64,000 nucleotides of DNA from assembly GCA_963783965.1 (NCBI GenBank), contig CAWAPQ010000002.1, forward strand, positions 1 through 64,000, in the 5' to 3' direction. The translations under genes were made by a program, and so were the position numbers. Below, in pieces: positions 1 to 7,084 of this stretch. Origin of the DNA: Bog-473 sp963783965. GTDB lineage: Bacteria; Actinomycetota; Acidimicrobiia; Acidimicrobiales; RAAP-2. The stretch's first letter is position 1; every line of letters begins with the position of its first letter. The notes beneath the pieces are model-generated. The model did no database searches, was not told the DNA's origin, and saw only the letters and a program-made list of their open reading frames with translations.

Positions 1-39
1 GTGTGACACCCTCCCAGCGATCCGGGATACCGAGCGAGG

Positions 40-492
40 TCAACGACAAGAGAGATCCACGCGGAAGGCATGAGCTTCGGGATAGTGATCGTAGGACTCG
101 ATTCGAGAGTATCCGCGACCTGCGTAGAGAGCCTTGGCCTCCGGTTGGCGGGGGCCGGTCTCCAAGACCAGATGGGCGTAACCGATTTCCCAAGCAGCGT
201 TTTCGAGACTTTGTAGCGCCCGGGTGGCCAAGCCGCGCCGCCGGTAGAGCGGACTTGTCCACATCCTCTTCACCTCACATGTGCTCCGGTCGAATCGACG
301 GAAGCCGCCACCGGCAGCGGTAGTCGGGCCGTCCATGAAAACGATGAAGAGCCCGGCAGGAGGGTCGAACTCGGCCTCGCTGGCTCTGGTCATCTCGATG
401 TTCTCGCCGTATCGAGTGTCGTACTCGTCATTCAAACCGAGTAGCAGCGACTCCACCTCTGGGCCGCTGAACCGGACCCGTCGAATCTCCAT
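40..492 (-). CDS. GNAT family N-acetyltransferase
   Basis: Probable acetyl-CoA-dependent N-acyltransferase, about 150 residues, a normal length for a single GNAT domain. The acetyl-CoA-binding core is visible as a V-K-R-M-W stretch followed by the R-R-R-G-L-A loop (Q/RxxGxG/A type), then a helix and the L-E-T-G strand. Near the end comes A-L-Y-x-G-R-G-Y, the usual GNAT C-terminal signature. I chose the ATG at 492 because the family fold starts there. An in-frame start at 528 would add 12 residues with no domain content. The substrate cannot be told from sequence. It is transcribed alone, with an unrelated minus-strand gene upstream about 135 bases away. Confidence 0.85.
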   Translation of the reverse strand: MEIRRVRFSGPEVESLLLGLNDEYDTRYGENIEMTRASEAEFDPPAGLFIVFMDGPTTAAGGGFRRFDRSTCEVKRMWTSPLYRRRGLATRALQSLENAAWEIGYAHLVLETGPRQPEAKALYAGRGYSRIESYDHYPEAHAFRVDLSCR

Positions 493-627
493 TGCAAGAT
501 TCTCGCCCCACGGCTCACTGGGACGCATCCCTGTATCCGATAGCGGAATACATTCGAACCCCCTGGACCGGCAGCGAGCATCGTACTGCGGCAGTCTCGG
601 CCACAGTCGATGTCCGCACTTCCGTGA

Positions 628-918
628 CTATGAGTTGTCAACGAGTTCGGCAATCTCTAAAAAACTCAAGGTCGGTGCTACCCCGTACAACCCAGTCACT
701 GTCTCTCGAAGTTCGTCGGTGAAGAAGGCTTCCGCTGCCTCTTGCGAGTCCCACACGTAGAAGTTCATCGCCCTCTGCTGCTTCTCGTCCAGAGTGAATG
801 CCTTGAAGCGAAGACCTGGCAGGCCCTCGAACATCTTCCGCGCATTCTTGGCCACTTCCACCACCCGGGAGTGATCGAAGTTGCCGTCGTAGTCGAATAC
901 AACGCTGACACCGATCAT
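628..918 (-). CDS. Small dimeric alpha/beta-barrel (YdhR/monooxygenase-like) protein
   Basis: A 96-residue protein with the look of a ferredoxin-like alpha/beta-barrel domain: an N-terminal beta strand (V-V-F-D-Y), a helix, then F-K-A-F-T-L-D and a M-N-F-Y-V-W-D strand followed by a helix rich in A and E. This resembles the YdhR and antibiotic-biosynthesis monooxygenase group, which are small homodimers that often bind hydrophobic ligands. The start is supported by a strong Shine-Dalgarno site (GAGAGGAGG) just upstream of the ATG. The exact enzyme activity is unknown, and the family assignment rests on overall pattern, not on a catalytic motif. Confidence 0.7.
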   Translation of the reverse strand: MIGVSVVFDYDGNFDHSRVVEVAKNARKMFEGLPGLRFKAFTLDEKQQRAMNFYVWDSQEAAEAFFTDELRETVTGLYGVAPTLSFLEIAELVDNS

Positions 919-1177
919 GGTGCCTCCTCTCCTCGGACAAGCAAGTCTTCCAACCTGTCTGGTTTGCCGCTACGAAGAATCCCACATCAAAGTAGCGGGG
1001 CCTGCAACATCCATTCAGTCGAGAATGCGTACCAGGAGAGCGGGAAGCCGTGACTCATTGCCGGCAGCGTACTGGGGCACCAAAGCCCAGTCGTAGGGCC
1101 CGTAGCCTGGACCAGTTCGATTGGGCCCGACGTATGACCCACATGATGACCATCTGGCTATGGAGGCATGGTTCACA

Positions 1178-1600
1178 ATGACGACAGAAGGCTTGTGGCA
1201 GATCGTGGCCGATGCACGCAATGGGATCCTGGCCACCATCGGCGTGGACGGCACCCCACAGCTATCGAACATCTACTACCTGTGTGACCCTTCCACCGAA
1301 CGCGTCCGGTTCTCGACCACGACCGTCCGGATCAAAGGCCGCAACCTGCTGCGGGACCCTCGGGCGACGATCCACGTCCCGGGCCCGGACTTCTTCAACT
1401 TCACCGTCGTGGCAGGACCCGCCTCGTTGGCGGTCGCGCGGGAGCCCGAAGACGCCGCCGTCGAGAAGCTGTTCGAGATCCACACCGGGCTGGGAGCGGC
1501 ATCGGAACGGGACGGCTTCGGTTTCCAGATGCTGGCCGACCACCGGATGGCAGTCGAGCTCCACGTCGAACGCATCTACGGACAGATCCTCGACGGATGA
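1178..1600 (+). CDS. PPOX-class F420/FMN-dependent split-barrel protein
   Basis: Pyridoxamine-phosphate-oxidase-like split-barrel flavoprotein of about 140 residues. Family hallmarks are the N-terminal L-A-T-I-G-x-D-G-T-P-Q strand pair, the R-F-S-T-T segment, and the K-x-R-N-L-x-x-D-P-R-A cofactor-phosphate-binding region, which is typical of the actinobacterial TIGR03618-type F420-dependent group. Such proteins act as cytoplasmic homodimers and reduce varied substrates with F420 or FMN. The ATG at 1178 follows a TGGAGGC site about 11 bases upstream. A longer in-frame start at 1121 has no family support. The next gene, a SnoaL-like protein, follows 40 bases downstream on the same strand, so they may be co-transcribed. 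Confidence 0.85.
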   Translation: MTTEGLWQIVADARNGILATIGVDGTPQLSNIYYLCDPSTERVRFSTTTVRIKGRNLLRDPRATIHVPGPDFFNFTVVAGPASLAVAREPEDAAVEKLFEIHTGLGAASERDGFGFQMLADHRMAVELHVERIYGQILDG

Positions 1601-1640
1601 CGGTGCGCAGGGTCAAACCATGAGCAGAAAAGGGGACGCA

Positions 1641-2198
1641 ATGCGCGACGAAGCCGACTTGGAGCAGCTACGACGTGACGTGCAGTACCTCATGGACCGC
1701 ACTGCCATCCTCGACTGCATCTCGTCGCACAGCCGCGGGCATGACCGCCACGATGCGGAGCTCCTCACCAACGCATACCACCCCGACGGGTTCGACGAGC
1801 ACGGGAAGGCGGTCAACCCGGGGCCTGCGTACGCGGCTTGGATCAACCCGGTCCACGCCGCCGGGTCCCAGGTCCACACCCACAACGCCACGACGCATAC
1901 CTGCGAGATCGAGGACGACACGGCGCACTGCGAGAGCTACGTGCTGGTGTGCCTCCTCAACCACGACGGGATGACGGCGCGTGTCATCAGCGGCCGTTAC
2001 ATTGACCGACTGGAGAAGCTCGATGGCGAATGGAAGATCGCCGTGCGACGTTCGACGGTGGAGCTCATGTTCACCGCCGATGCGTCGGGATCTCTGTCCG
2101 AGCTCTTCAAGGACCAGGGTTACCCCCGGGGGACCCGGGACCGGCGAGACCTCTCCTACCTGAGGCCACTCACGCTGGAAGCCGAAGCTCCCGAATAG
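1641..2198 (+). CDS. SnoaL/NTF2-like protein
   Basis: A 185-residue nuclear-transport-factor-2 / SnoaL-like cone protein. The N-terminal helix (L-M-D-R-T-A-I-x-D-C-I) leads to a D-x-H-D-A-E-L-L segment and H-P-D-G-F, then the curved sheet with H-T-H-N-A-T-T-H and the C-terminal strand W-K-I-A-V-R-R-S. This pattern matches the bile-acid dehydratase / SnoaL_4 branch, where the conserved D and H residues line the pocket. The ATG at 1641 is favoured by an AGGGGA site. An ATG at 1620 is also possible. It follows the split-barrel gene in the same direction and could act in the same degradation step. The substrate is unknown. Confidence 0.8.
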   Translation: MRDEADLEQLRRDVQYLMDRTAILDCISSHSRGHDRHDAELLTNAYHPDGFDEHGKAVNPGPAYAAWINPVHAAGSQVHTHNATTHTCEIEDDTAHCESYVLVCLLNHDGMTARVISGRYIDRLEKLDGEWKIAVRRSTVELMFTADASGSLSELFKDQGYPRGTRDRRDLSYLRPLTLEAEAPE

Positions 2199-2287
2199 CG
2201 AGGGAGGAGGTATCAGCGTTGTGCTGTACGGGGACAAGGCTTGCTCTACCGCCGCCGGCCGAACTCCCTGAGCTCCGTCAGCCCCGT

Positions 2288-2315
2288 CCCGGCGAAATGG
2301 GACACTTTCGCCGGG
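2288..2315. terminator. Hairpin between convergent genes
   Basis: A perfect 10-bp inverted repeat (CCCGGCGAAA / TTTCGCCGGG) with an 8-base loop lies between two convergent genes. It has no clear T-run on either side, so it is a terminator-like hairpin and not a textbook intrinsic terminator. Confidence 0.55.
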
Positions 2316-2353
2316 GGATCAATGAGCCCCCTGAAGCGAACTCGTAAGCAACG

Positions 2354-2572
2354 CTATGACTTCGCGACGATGTACTGCTTCAGGTCGCGTGCGGCCAACG
2401 ACTTGTGTAGGTCGATCGGGGACTGTCCCTCGAACTCACTCGGCAGTTCGAGCTCATGGCGAGTTTGGCCGGGCCCGGCGCGCAGTTGCGCCTTTGGCCC
2501 GGAACCCTCGGGCGCAGGAGCGCCAACGGCCACAAGGTTGCCGTCTGCGTCAACGATGGTGTGAACTCTCAT
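2354..2572 (-). CDS. Small protein of unknown function
   Basis: A 72-residue protein I do not recognise. It starts with a beta-hairpin-like stretch (V-H-T-I-V-D-A-D-G-N-L-V-A-V-G), continues through a Gly/Pro-rich linker, and ends with a basic helical segment. A GAGGAGACG site precedes the ATG, so translation is likely. It lies 17 bases downstream of another small unknown gene on the same strand, and the two probably form one transcript. No signal peptide or membrane segment is seen. GC here is lower than in most of the window. Confidence 0.6.
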   Translation of the reverse strand: MRVHTIVDADGNLVAVGAPAPEGSGPKAQLRAGPGQTRHELELPSEFEGQSPIDLHKSLAARDLKQYIVAKS

Positions 2573-2589
2573 TTTGCGTCTCCTCGGGT

Positions 2590-2871
2590 TCAGGGCGTTG
2601 TGGCGTACAGGTCGAACGGCGTGGGGTTGTCGCCATCGGTTGAATCGTTGCGGATCGTCACGCCGTATTTGAACCCACCTCCCTCGAACATCGATCCCTC
2701 CATCAACGCTCGCTGATCGAATGACACGATGCTTGCCGTTGGGAAATCACCAACCGGATGCGCTGACGCATACGCCAGGTGACGGTCGTCACCGTTTCCC
2801 CACCAGTACTCGAAGTAACACTGTTGGCCATACCCCAGGGTGAATGGCCCTCCATTTAGCCGTTCCGACAT
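2590..2871 (-). CDS. Small protein of unknown function
   Basis: A 93-residue protein with no family I recognise. It is rich in aromatic and glycine residues near the N-terminus (Q-Q-C-Y-F-E-Y-W-W-G-N-G-D-D) and has a beta-rich pattern throughout, suggesting a small barrel or a ligand-binding fold. An AGAGGGG site is seen ahead of the ATG. It is the first gene of a probable two-gene transcript with the 72-residue protein that follows. There is no signal peptide and no obvious catalytic motif. Confidence 0.6.
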   Translation of the reverse strand: MSERLNGGPFTLGYGQQCYFEYWWGNGDDRHLAYASAHPVGDFPTASIVSFDQRALMEGSMFEGGGFKYGVTIRNDSTDGDNPTPFDLYATTP

Positions 2872-3298
2872 GGCTTCGGCCCCTCTCCGTAGGTCTCGTC
2901 AACAGCCTAAAGGGGCAGGTTCGCGAGTGGCAGAAAGTTGGCCGACCGTTGTGCCATGCAGCCAGAGGGCCGCCTAGTTTGCCGGAAATGGATCACCCGC
3001 AACGCCTGCAGGCAGTCTCAAGCAGGCACTTATGTGGCAGGGGGAGTTCAGGGGAAAGAAATGCGGATCTGGGTGATCGGGGCAATAGTGATTCACCGGG
3101 CCTCCGTTACCGCAATCGTTGCATCTCGTTGTCCATCCAGCTGCGTGTGCCGGCTTAAGCGAGATCGGACTGGAGTCCGGGTTCCGCTGGATGGCCATTC
3201 GGTATCTCGTGCGCAGTTCTGGGCTCGCGCACGGCCACGAGGATCAGGGCCAGACGCCGGTAATGCGATCTTTTGCCGGTCGTGCCACCATTTTCTCC
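2872..3298. other. Intergenic stretch without a supportable gene
   Basis: About 430 bases. A possible short reading frame begins with ATG at 3061 behind GGGGAAAGAA and opens with a hydrophobic stretch (M-R-I-W-V-I-G-A-I-V-I), but the rest does not look like protein. I see no RNA gene and no strong hairpin. Presumably it holds the promoters of the flanking divergent genes. Confidence 0.4.
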
Positions 3299-3985
3299 AT
3301 GACTGATCTCGAAAATCTCTTCGCCGGTTTCGCACTCGGAATGTTTGGCTCCCTACTTACGTGGTTCTGGATTACCCGCAGGTATCGACCCAGGTTTATG
3401 GTCTCAACAATCGCGAGATCCTTCGATCCAGCATCCCCGTCCGACATTGTCTACCGGATCAAGGTTCTTAATCTGAGCCGCAAGCGCGGCCTTACCGATC
3501 TGAGCATCCATTGTCGAGTGTTCATTCAGGGTCTGCCCGATGAGCCTGAGCGAGAAGAGACTCACAGCTCTTTTCATATTCCGGTAGGTGATGGTAAGGG
3601 AGTATTTCCATACATAGAAAATGGGAAGGGACGCATCTTCGGCATTCATCCGGAAAAACTTGATCGAGGAGGAGGAGCTTTGCCCGATCAAGTTCTTCAG
3701 CAGATGCACAGCCGACAGCGTTCACTAGAACAACTACTTCGCTACACCGGGGAAAACGCCTATGTGCGGATCGTGGTAGTAGCAACGGACGACTTCAGCG
3801 GACTTCGGGCGTCGAAGCAGCTAAAGGTCACAGTCCAAAAGACGTCAGGAGTAGAGTCGAAAATTATTCCTGGAGGGTTCCCAAGTCAGAGCACGGTTGA
3901 CGTTAAACCCAATGAAAAATACAAAGAATCTGTCGAAGATGAGGCTTCTCAGCCCGGCGATTTGAACACGAACAAAGCAACATAA
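3299..3985 (+). CDS. Membrane-anchored protein of unknown function
   Basis: About 228 residues. After a short N-terminus there is one clear membrane segment (roughly residues 6-26, F-A-G-F-A-L-G-M-F-G-S-L-L-T-W-F-W) followed by basic residues (R-R-Y-R-P-R), so the bulk of the protein probably faces the cytoplasm. The soluble part looks like one beta-rich domain plus a Lys/Glu-rich tail. I do not recognise a family. The ATG at 3299 is chosen because the membrane segment follows directly; an earlier in-frame start at 3119 gives an implausible leader. GC content and codon use (many A/T third positions) differ strongly from the rest of the window, which suggests acquisition by transfer. Confidence 0.65.
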   Translation: MTDLENLFAGFALGMFGSLLTWFWITRRYRPRFMVSTIARSFDPASPSDIVYRIKVLNLSRKRGLTDLSIHCRVFIQGLPDEPEREETHSSFHIPVGDGKGVFPYIENGKGRIFGIHPEKLDRGGGALPDQVLQQMHSRQRSLEQLLRYTGENAYVRIVVVATDDFSGLRASKQLKVTVQKTSGVESKIIPGGFPSQSTVDVKPNEKYKESVEDEASQPGDLNTNKAT

Positions 3986-4154
3986 AGAAGTCGCACTGTT
4001 TGTGTAACCCGGCCCCCAGTCCTCAACCGGACGTCAAGCTCTGAGAAGACCACCCTGGCGTGCCTCGTTTCGCCGAGCCGGAGCGTGTGATCAGTACCGC
4101 GGGGCCACGCCAACTTGCCTCATTGGGACGCTCGCGACTGTTTCATGGCACCCG

Positions 4155-4634
4155 GTGGGCGACAGTGCCATGCTTAGGGACATGGCGGCCCGCTCGCCCG
4201 AGAAACGCAAGGCCGACGCCCTCTTGAAACTGGAAGCGGTCGAGTCCAATGTTTGGGTCGGGTCCGCCTCGCCGACCGGTGACGTCCACCTTGTGCCCGT
4301 AACCCACACCTGGAATGGCAGTCAGGTCGTGCTCGCCACCGGGCCGAAGTCGCGCACGGTGTCCAACATGATCGCCAACCGGAAGGCCCGTCTCGCTTTG
4401 GGCGAGACTCGAGATGTCGTCATGATTGATGCCATCTTGATTGAGGCCGTCCCGGCCTCCGACGCCCCGGCAGCGCTAGCTGAGGGGTATGCCGCCCAAG
4501 CGGGCTGGGACGCCAGGACAGATTCGGCCAACTACGTGTACCTCGTGCTCGGACCAAAGCGCATCCTGGTCTGGAGCGAAGGTGAGGACCTGGCGGACCG
4601 CACCGTCATGCGAGACGGGGAATGGGTGGTGTGA
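4155..4634 (+). CDS. Pyridoxamine 5'-phosphate oxidase family (split-barrel) protein
   Basis: About 155-residue split-barrel flavoprotein. The pattern N-V-W-V-G-S-A-S-P-T-G-D-V-H-L-V-P-V, then W-N-G-S-Q-V-V-L-A-T, and S-R-T-V-S-N-M-I-A-N-R-K-A-R-L is the normal PPOX arrangement, with the basic segment contacting the cofactor phosphate. Proteins of this group bind FMN, F420 or biliverdin. Which one applies here cannot be read from sequence. It is a second copy of the fold within 3 kb, but diverged from the 1178 gene. The start is uncertain: GTG at 4155 or ATG at 4170; neither has a good Shine-Dalgarno site. Confidence 0.8.
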   Translation: MGDSAMLRDMAARSPEKRKADALLKLEAVESNVWVGSASPTGDVHLVPVTHTWNGSQVVLATGPKSRTVSNMIANRKARLALGETRDVVMIDAILIEAVPASDAPAALAEGYAAQAGWDARTDSANYVYLVLGPKRILVWSEGEDLADRTVMRDGEWVV

Positions 4635-4826
4635 GCGGACGATGCTTCGGGTATCTCCGAGTCCATCCTCTCCAGTATCGCCACCAGAGGAAATCGACCC
4701 ATAGCCGGCGAAGTGGTGCGCCCTTGGCCACGGTGCTTCCAGCCTCATAACGTGGTGCCATGGACCGCGGGAATAGCCGGACCCCATGACTGAGCAGATC
4801 GAGATAGCACAGACAGGACGCGGCTC

Positions 4827-5687
4827 ATGAGTGGGATGATGCCGGCTGCCTTCCTGGGCCACGGAAGCCCGATGAACGCGTTGGATCACAACGGCTACAC
4901 CGAGGCATGGCGTGCATTTGGGGACTCGGTACCACGGCCTCGTGCGATTCTCGTTGTCTCCGCACATTGGTACATCAACGCATCGGCCGTCACGGCCATG
5001 AATCAACCCAAGACGATTCATGACTTCTATGGGTTCCCCGATGAGCTCTTCGCGGTGCAGTACCCCGCCGCTGGCGATCCCAGCTTTGCGGAGGAGGTGG
5101 CCGAGGTGGTTAAGCCCACCTGGATCGGCTTTGACCATGATAGCTGGGGTATTGACCACGGCGCCTGGTCGGTCCTCGTGCACGCGTTCCCCAAAGCCGA
5201 CATTCCCGTCGTGCAGCTGTCGATCAATGCCGAAAGGCCACTCGAGTACCACTTCGAACTCGGCGCGAAGCTCGCGCCGCTGCGCCAGAGCGGCATCCTC
5301 ATCGTCGCCAGTGGCAACGTGGTCCACAATCTGCATCGCATCGACTGGAACCAGCCCGACGGTGGGTTCAACTGGGCTCATCGCTTCGATGACGATGCTC
5401 GTGAACATATGACCGCGTCACCAGAAGGGATTGTTCGGCTGCGCGATCACCCTGATTTCCGGAACGCTGTCCCCACGCCCGACCATTTCATTCCACTCCT
5501 CTATCTCGCCGGACTGGCCGCTGCTGCGGGATTGACCACCGATGTGCTCGTAGATGGTTACACCTATGGGTCGCTGTCGATGACGGCCTTCACGCTCGAC
5601 GCCAACTGCCCACAGCCGCAGCGTTCCGGCCACGCCGCCCCGCTCCCAAGTCCCGATTTGGTCCCGACCGACGACACCAACACATAG
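4827..5687 (+). CDS. ygiD: DODA-type extradiol aromatic ring-opening dioxygenase (YgiD-like)
   Basis: A 286-residue class III extradiol dioxygenase of the 4,5-DOPA dioxygenase family. Hallmarks are G-H-G-S-P-M-N near the N-terminus (His12 metal ligand), V-V-S-A-H-W (His47), then the G-N-V-V-H-N-L-H region and D-H-F-I-P-L-L-Y towards the C-terminus. The E. coli homologue YgiD cleaves catechol-type rings such as L-DOPA, using zinc or iron. The length matches the family, and the protein is cytoplasmic. The ATG overlaps a CTCATG context without a strong ribosome-binding site. It stands alone between a split-barrel gene and a convergent enoyl-CoA hydratase remnant. Its real substrate could be another catechol. 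Confidence 0.9.
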   Translation: MSGMMPAAFLGHGSPMNALDHNGYTEAWRAFGDSVPRPRAILVVSAHWYINASAVTAMNQPKTIHDFYGFPDELFAVQYPAAGDPSFAEEVAEVVKPTWIGFDHDSWGIDHGAWSVLVHAFPKADIPVVQLSINAERPLEYHFELGAKLAPLRQSGILIVASGNVVHNLHRIDWNQPDGGFNWAHRFDDDAREHMTASPEGIVRLRDHPDFRNAVPTPDHFIPLLYLAGLAAAAGLTTDVLVDGYTYGSLSMTAFTLDANCPQPQRSGHAAPLPSPDLVPTDDTNT

Positions 5688-5736
5688 CGCCTACCCCACC
5701 TTCTCGGCGAACGGGGAGACCCGTCTATCTGTCAGT

Positions 5737-6543
5737 TCAGGCGAACCGAGGCGGTCGCTTTTCGACGAACGCGTGTACCGCTTCCCTCGAATCGGCAGAA
5801 TCCATATTTGTCAGAAAGCGCCGAGATTCCTCCTCGAGATACTCCCCGAGCGGCAGCTCACTCGCATCGTCGAGGTTGCCCTTAATTGCCGCCACCGCGG
5901 ACGGCGCCATTGCTGCAGCCTTGTCGACGAGGGTGGAACACGCAGGTCGAGTTGGGCATCGTCGACGACCTCCTCGACAAGTCCGATTCGAACCGCCATT
6001 TCCGAGTCGATTCGCTCCGAGAGCAGCTGGAGTCGAGCAGTCCAGCCGGCTCCGATGAGGCGCTCCAGGAACCAGGCCTGGCCATAGTCGCCACTTTGGC
6101 CAACCTCGATGTAGGACGTCAGAAAGACGGCCGAACGAGCAGCTATCCGCATGTCGCATGCCGCAGCCAATGACAGCCCCGCCCCAGCACACGGACCGTT
6201 CACGGCCGCCATCGTCAGCTTGGGCATGCCAGTGCAATAGCTCGACAACCTCGGCCATGTTCCGCATCGAAGCCAGGGCTTCATCCGGAGATGACGGCTC
6301 CGCGCTCACGATCGCGTGCAAGTCTCCTCCAGCGCAAAAGGCTCGGCCTGCCCCCGTGAGCACAACCACCCGGATTGTTGAATCGCGGGAAATCTCCTCT
6401 AACAAGTCCTTGAGCCCAAGAATGTCTTCACCGGTGAAGGCATTCAGACGGTCGGGCCTAGTGAGGGTGATGTTGGCCGCGGCATTACGATCATGTCGAA
6501 CAGCCCACGGCATGAAGTGAATCGTATTCTGCGTGACGGTCAT
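5737..6543 (-). pseudogene. Enoyl-CoA hydratase/isomerase, two compensating frameshifts
   Basis: Crotonase-fold protein broken by two indels. The first part in one frame gives T-L-T-R-P-D-R-L-N-A-F-T and C-A-G-G-D-L (oxyanion/CoA region). From about 6225 the family sequence continues in another frame, with M-A-A-V-N-G-P-C-A-G-A-G-L and the A-C-D-M-R-I-A segment. Near 5935 it returns to the first frame with S-T-L-V-D-K-A-A-A-M-A-P and ends normally (F-V-E-K-R-P-P). The first change equals one extra base, the second one missing base, about 290 bases apart. If the indels are sequence errors the gene is a normal 268-residue enoyl-CoA hydratase. If real, the middle third is scrambled, including the second oxyanion glycine motif. 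Confidence 0.75.
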
Positions 6544-7084
6544 CCGTTGAAGCGAGTCGCGTCGCTCGTGGCCACATCCATCGACTCTGCCCTCTACCCG
6601 GCGGACGGGGCCAGTCTCAACGGTGAAGACGCTCGCGCGTTTTGGGGCACCCTTCGGACGTTGATCCGCCGGGTGGACCCGGAACGCGCTGATCGCCGCG
6701 CCCGATTTGGCGGACGCATCTCGGCCGCTCGCGTGAGCAAGCGTCCGGCCGTCCGGACTCTGAAATGTGGGTCCGTGGTCCAGCCTTCCTGGGCACCCTC
6801 GCCGACCGCCTACAACTGTTTTATCGGGACACCTCTCGGTCCACAGTGAAGTTCAAGGAGGCACCGTCAATCGTGACCCAGGGCCGGCCGACTGGTCGGT
6901 GCTTCCTATGAATACGGGTTCTACGTCCGGGATCTGCCCGGAGACGAGGAGGCGGCCGGTGTGGTGGTGGTACGACGCCGCGGCATCGGGGTAGCCACCT
7001 TGGCCCCCGTGCGGGCCTCGGGCAGACTGCAACCGGAGGGTCAAGTTGGCATGAGGTCATTGGCGACGACGTGAGGCTCCACCA
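6544..7084. other. Stretch without a confident gene, possible coding remnants
   Basis: About 540 bases. Two protein-like snatches lie in different frames of the plus strand: one around 6760-6890 (M-W-V-R-G-P-A-F-L-G-T-L-A-D-R-L) and one around 6901-7075 (Y-E-Y-G-F-Y-V-R-D-L-P-G-D-E-E-A-A). Neither has a plausible start and I recognise neither. This may be a decayed gene; otherwise it holds the promoter of the following permease. Confidence 0.3.

Noticed and set aside
3061..3306. Short plus-strand frame behind GGGGAAAGAA with a hydrophobic start
   Set aside because: After the first dozen residues the sequence is not protein-like and runs into the next gene's start.
6655..6850. Resemblance of R-R-V-D-P-E-R-A-D-R-R to DUF222/13E12 proteins
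   Set aside because: Only about a dozen residues agree and no HNH or further domain follows.
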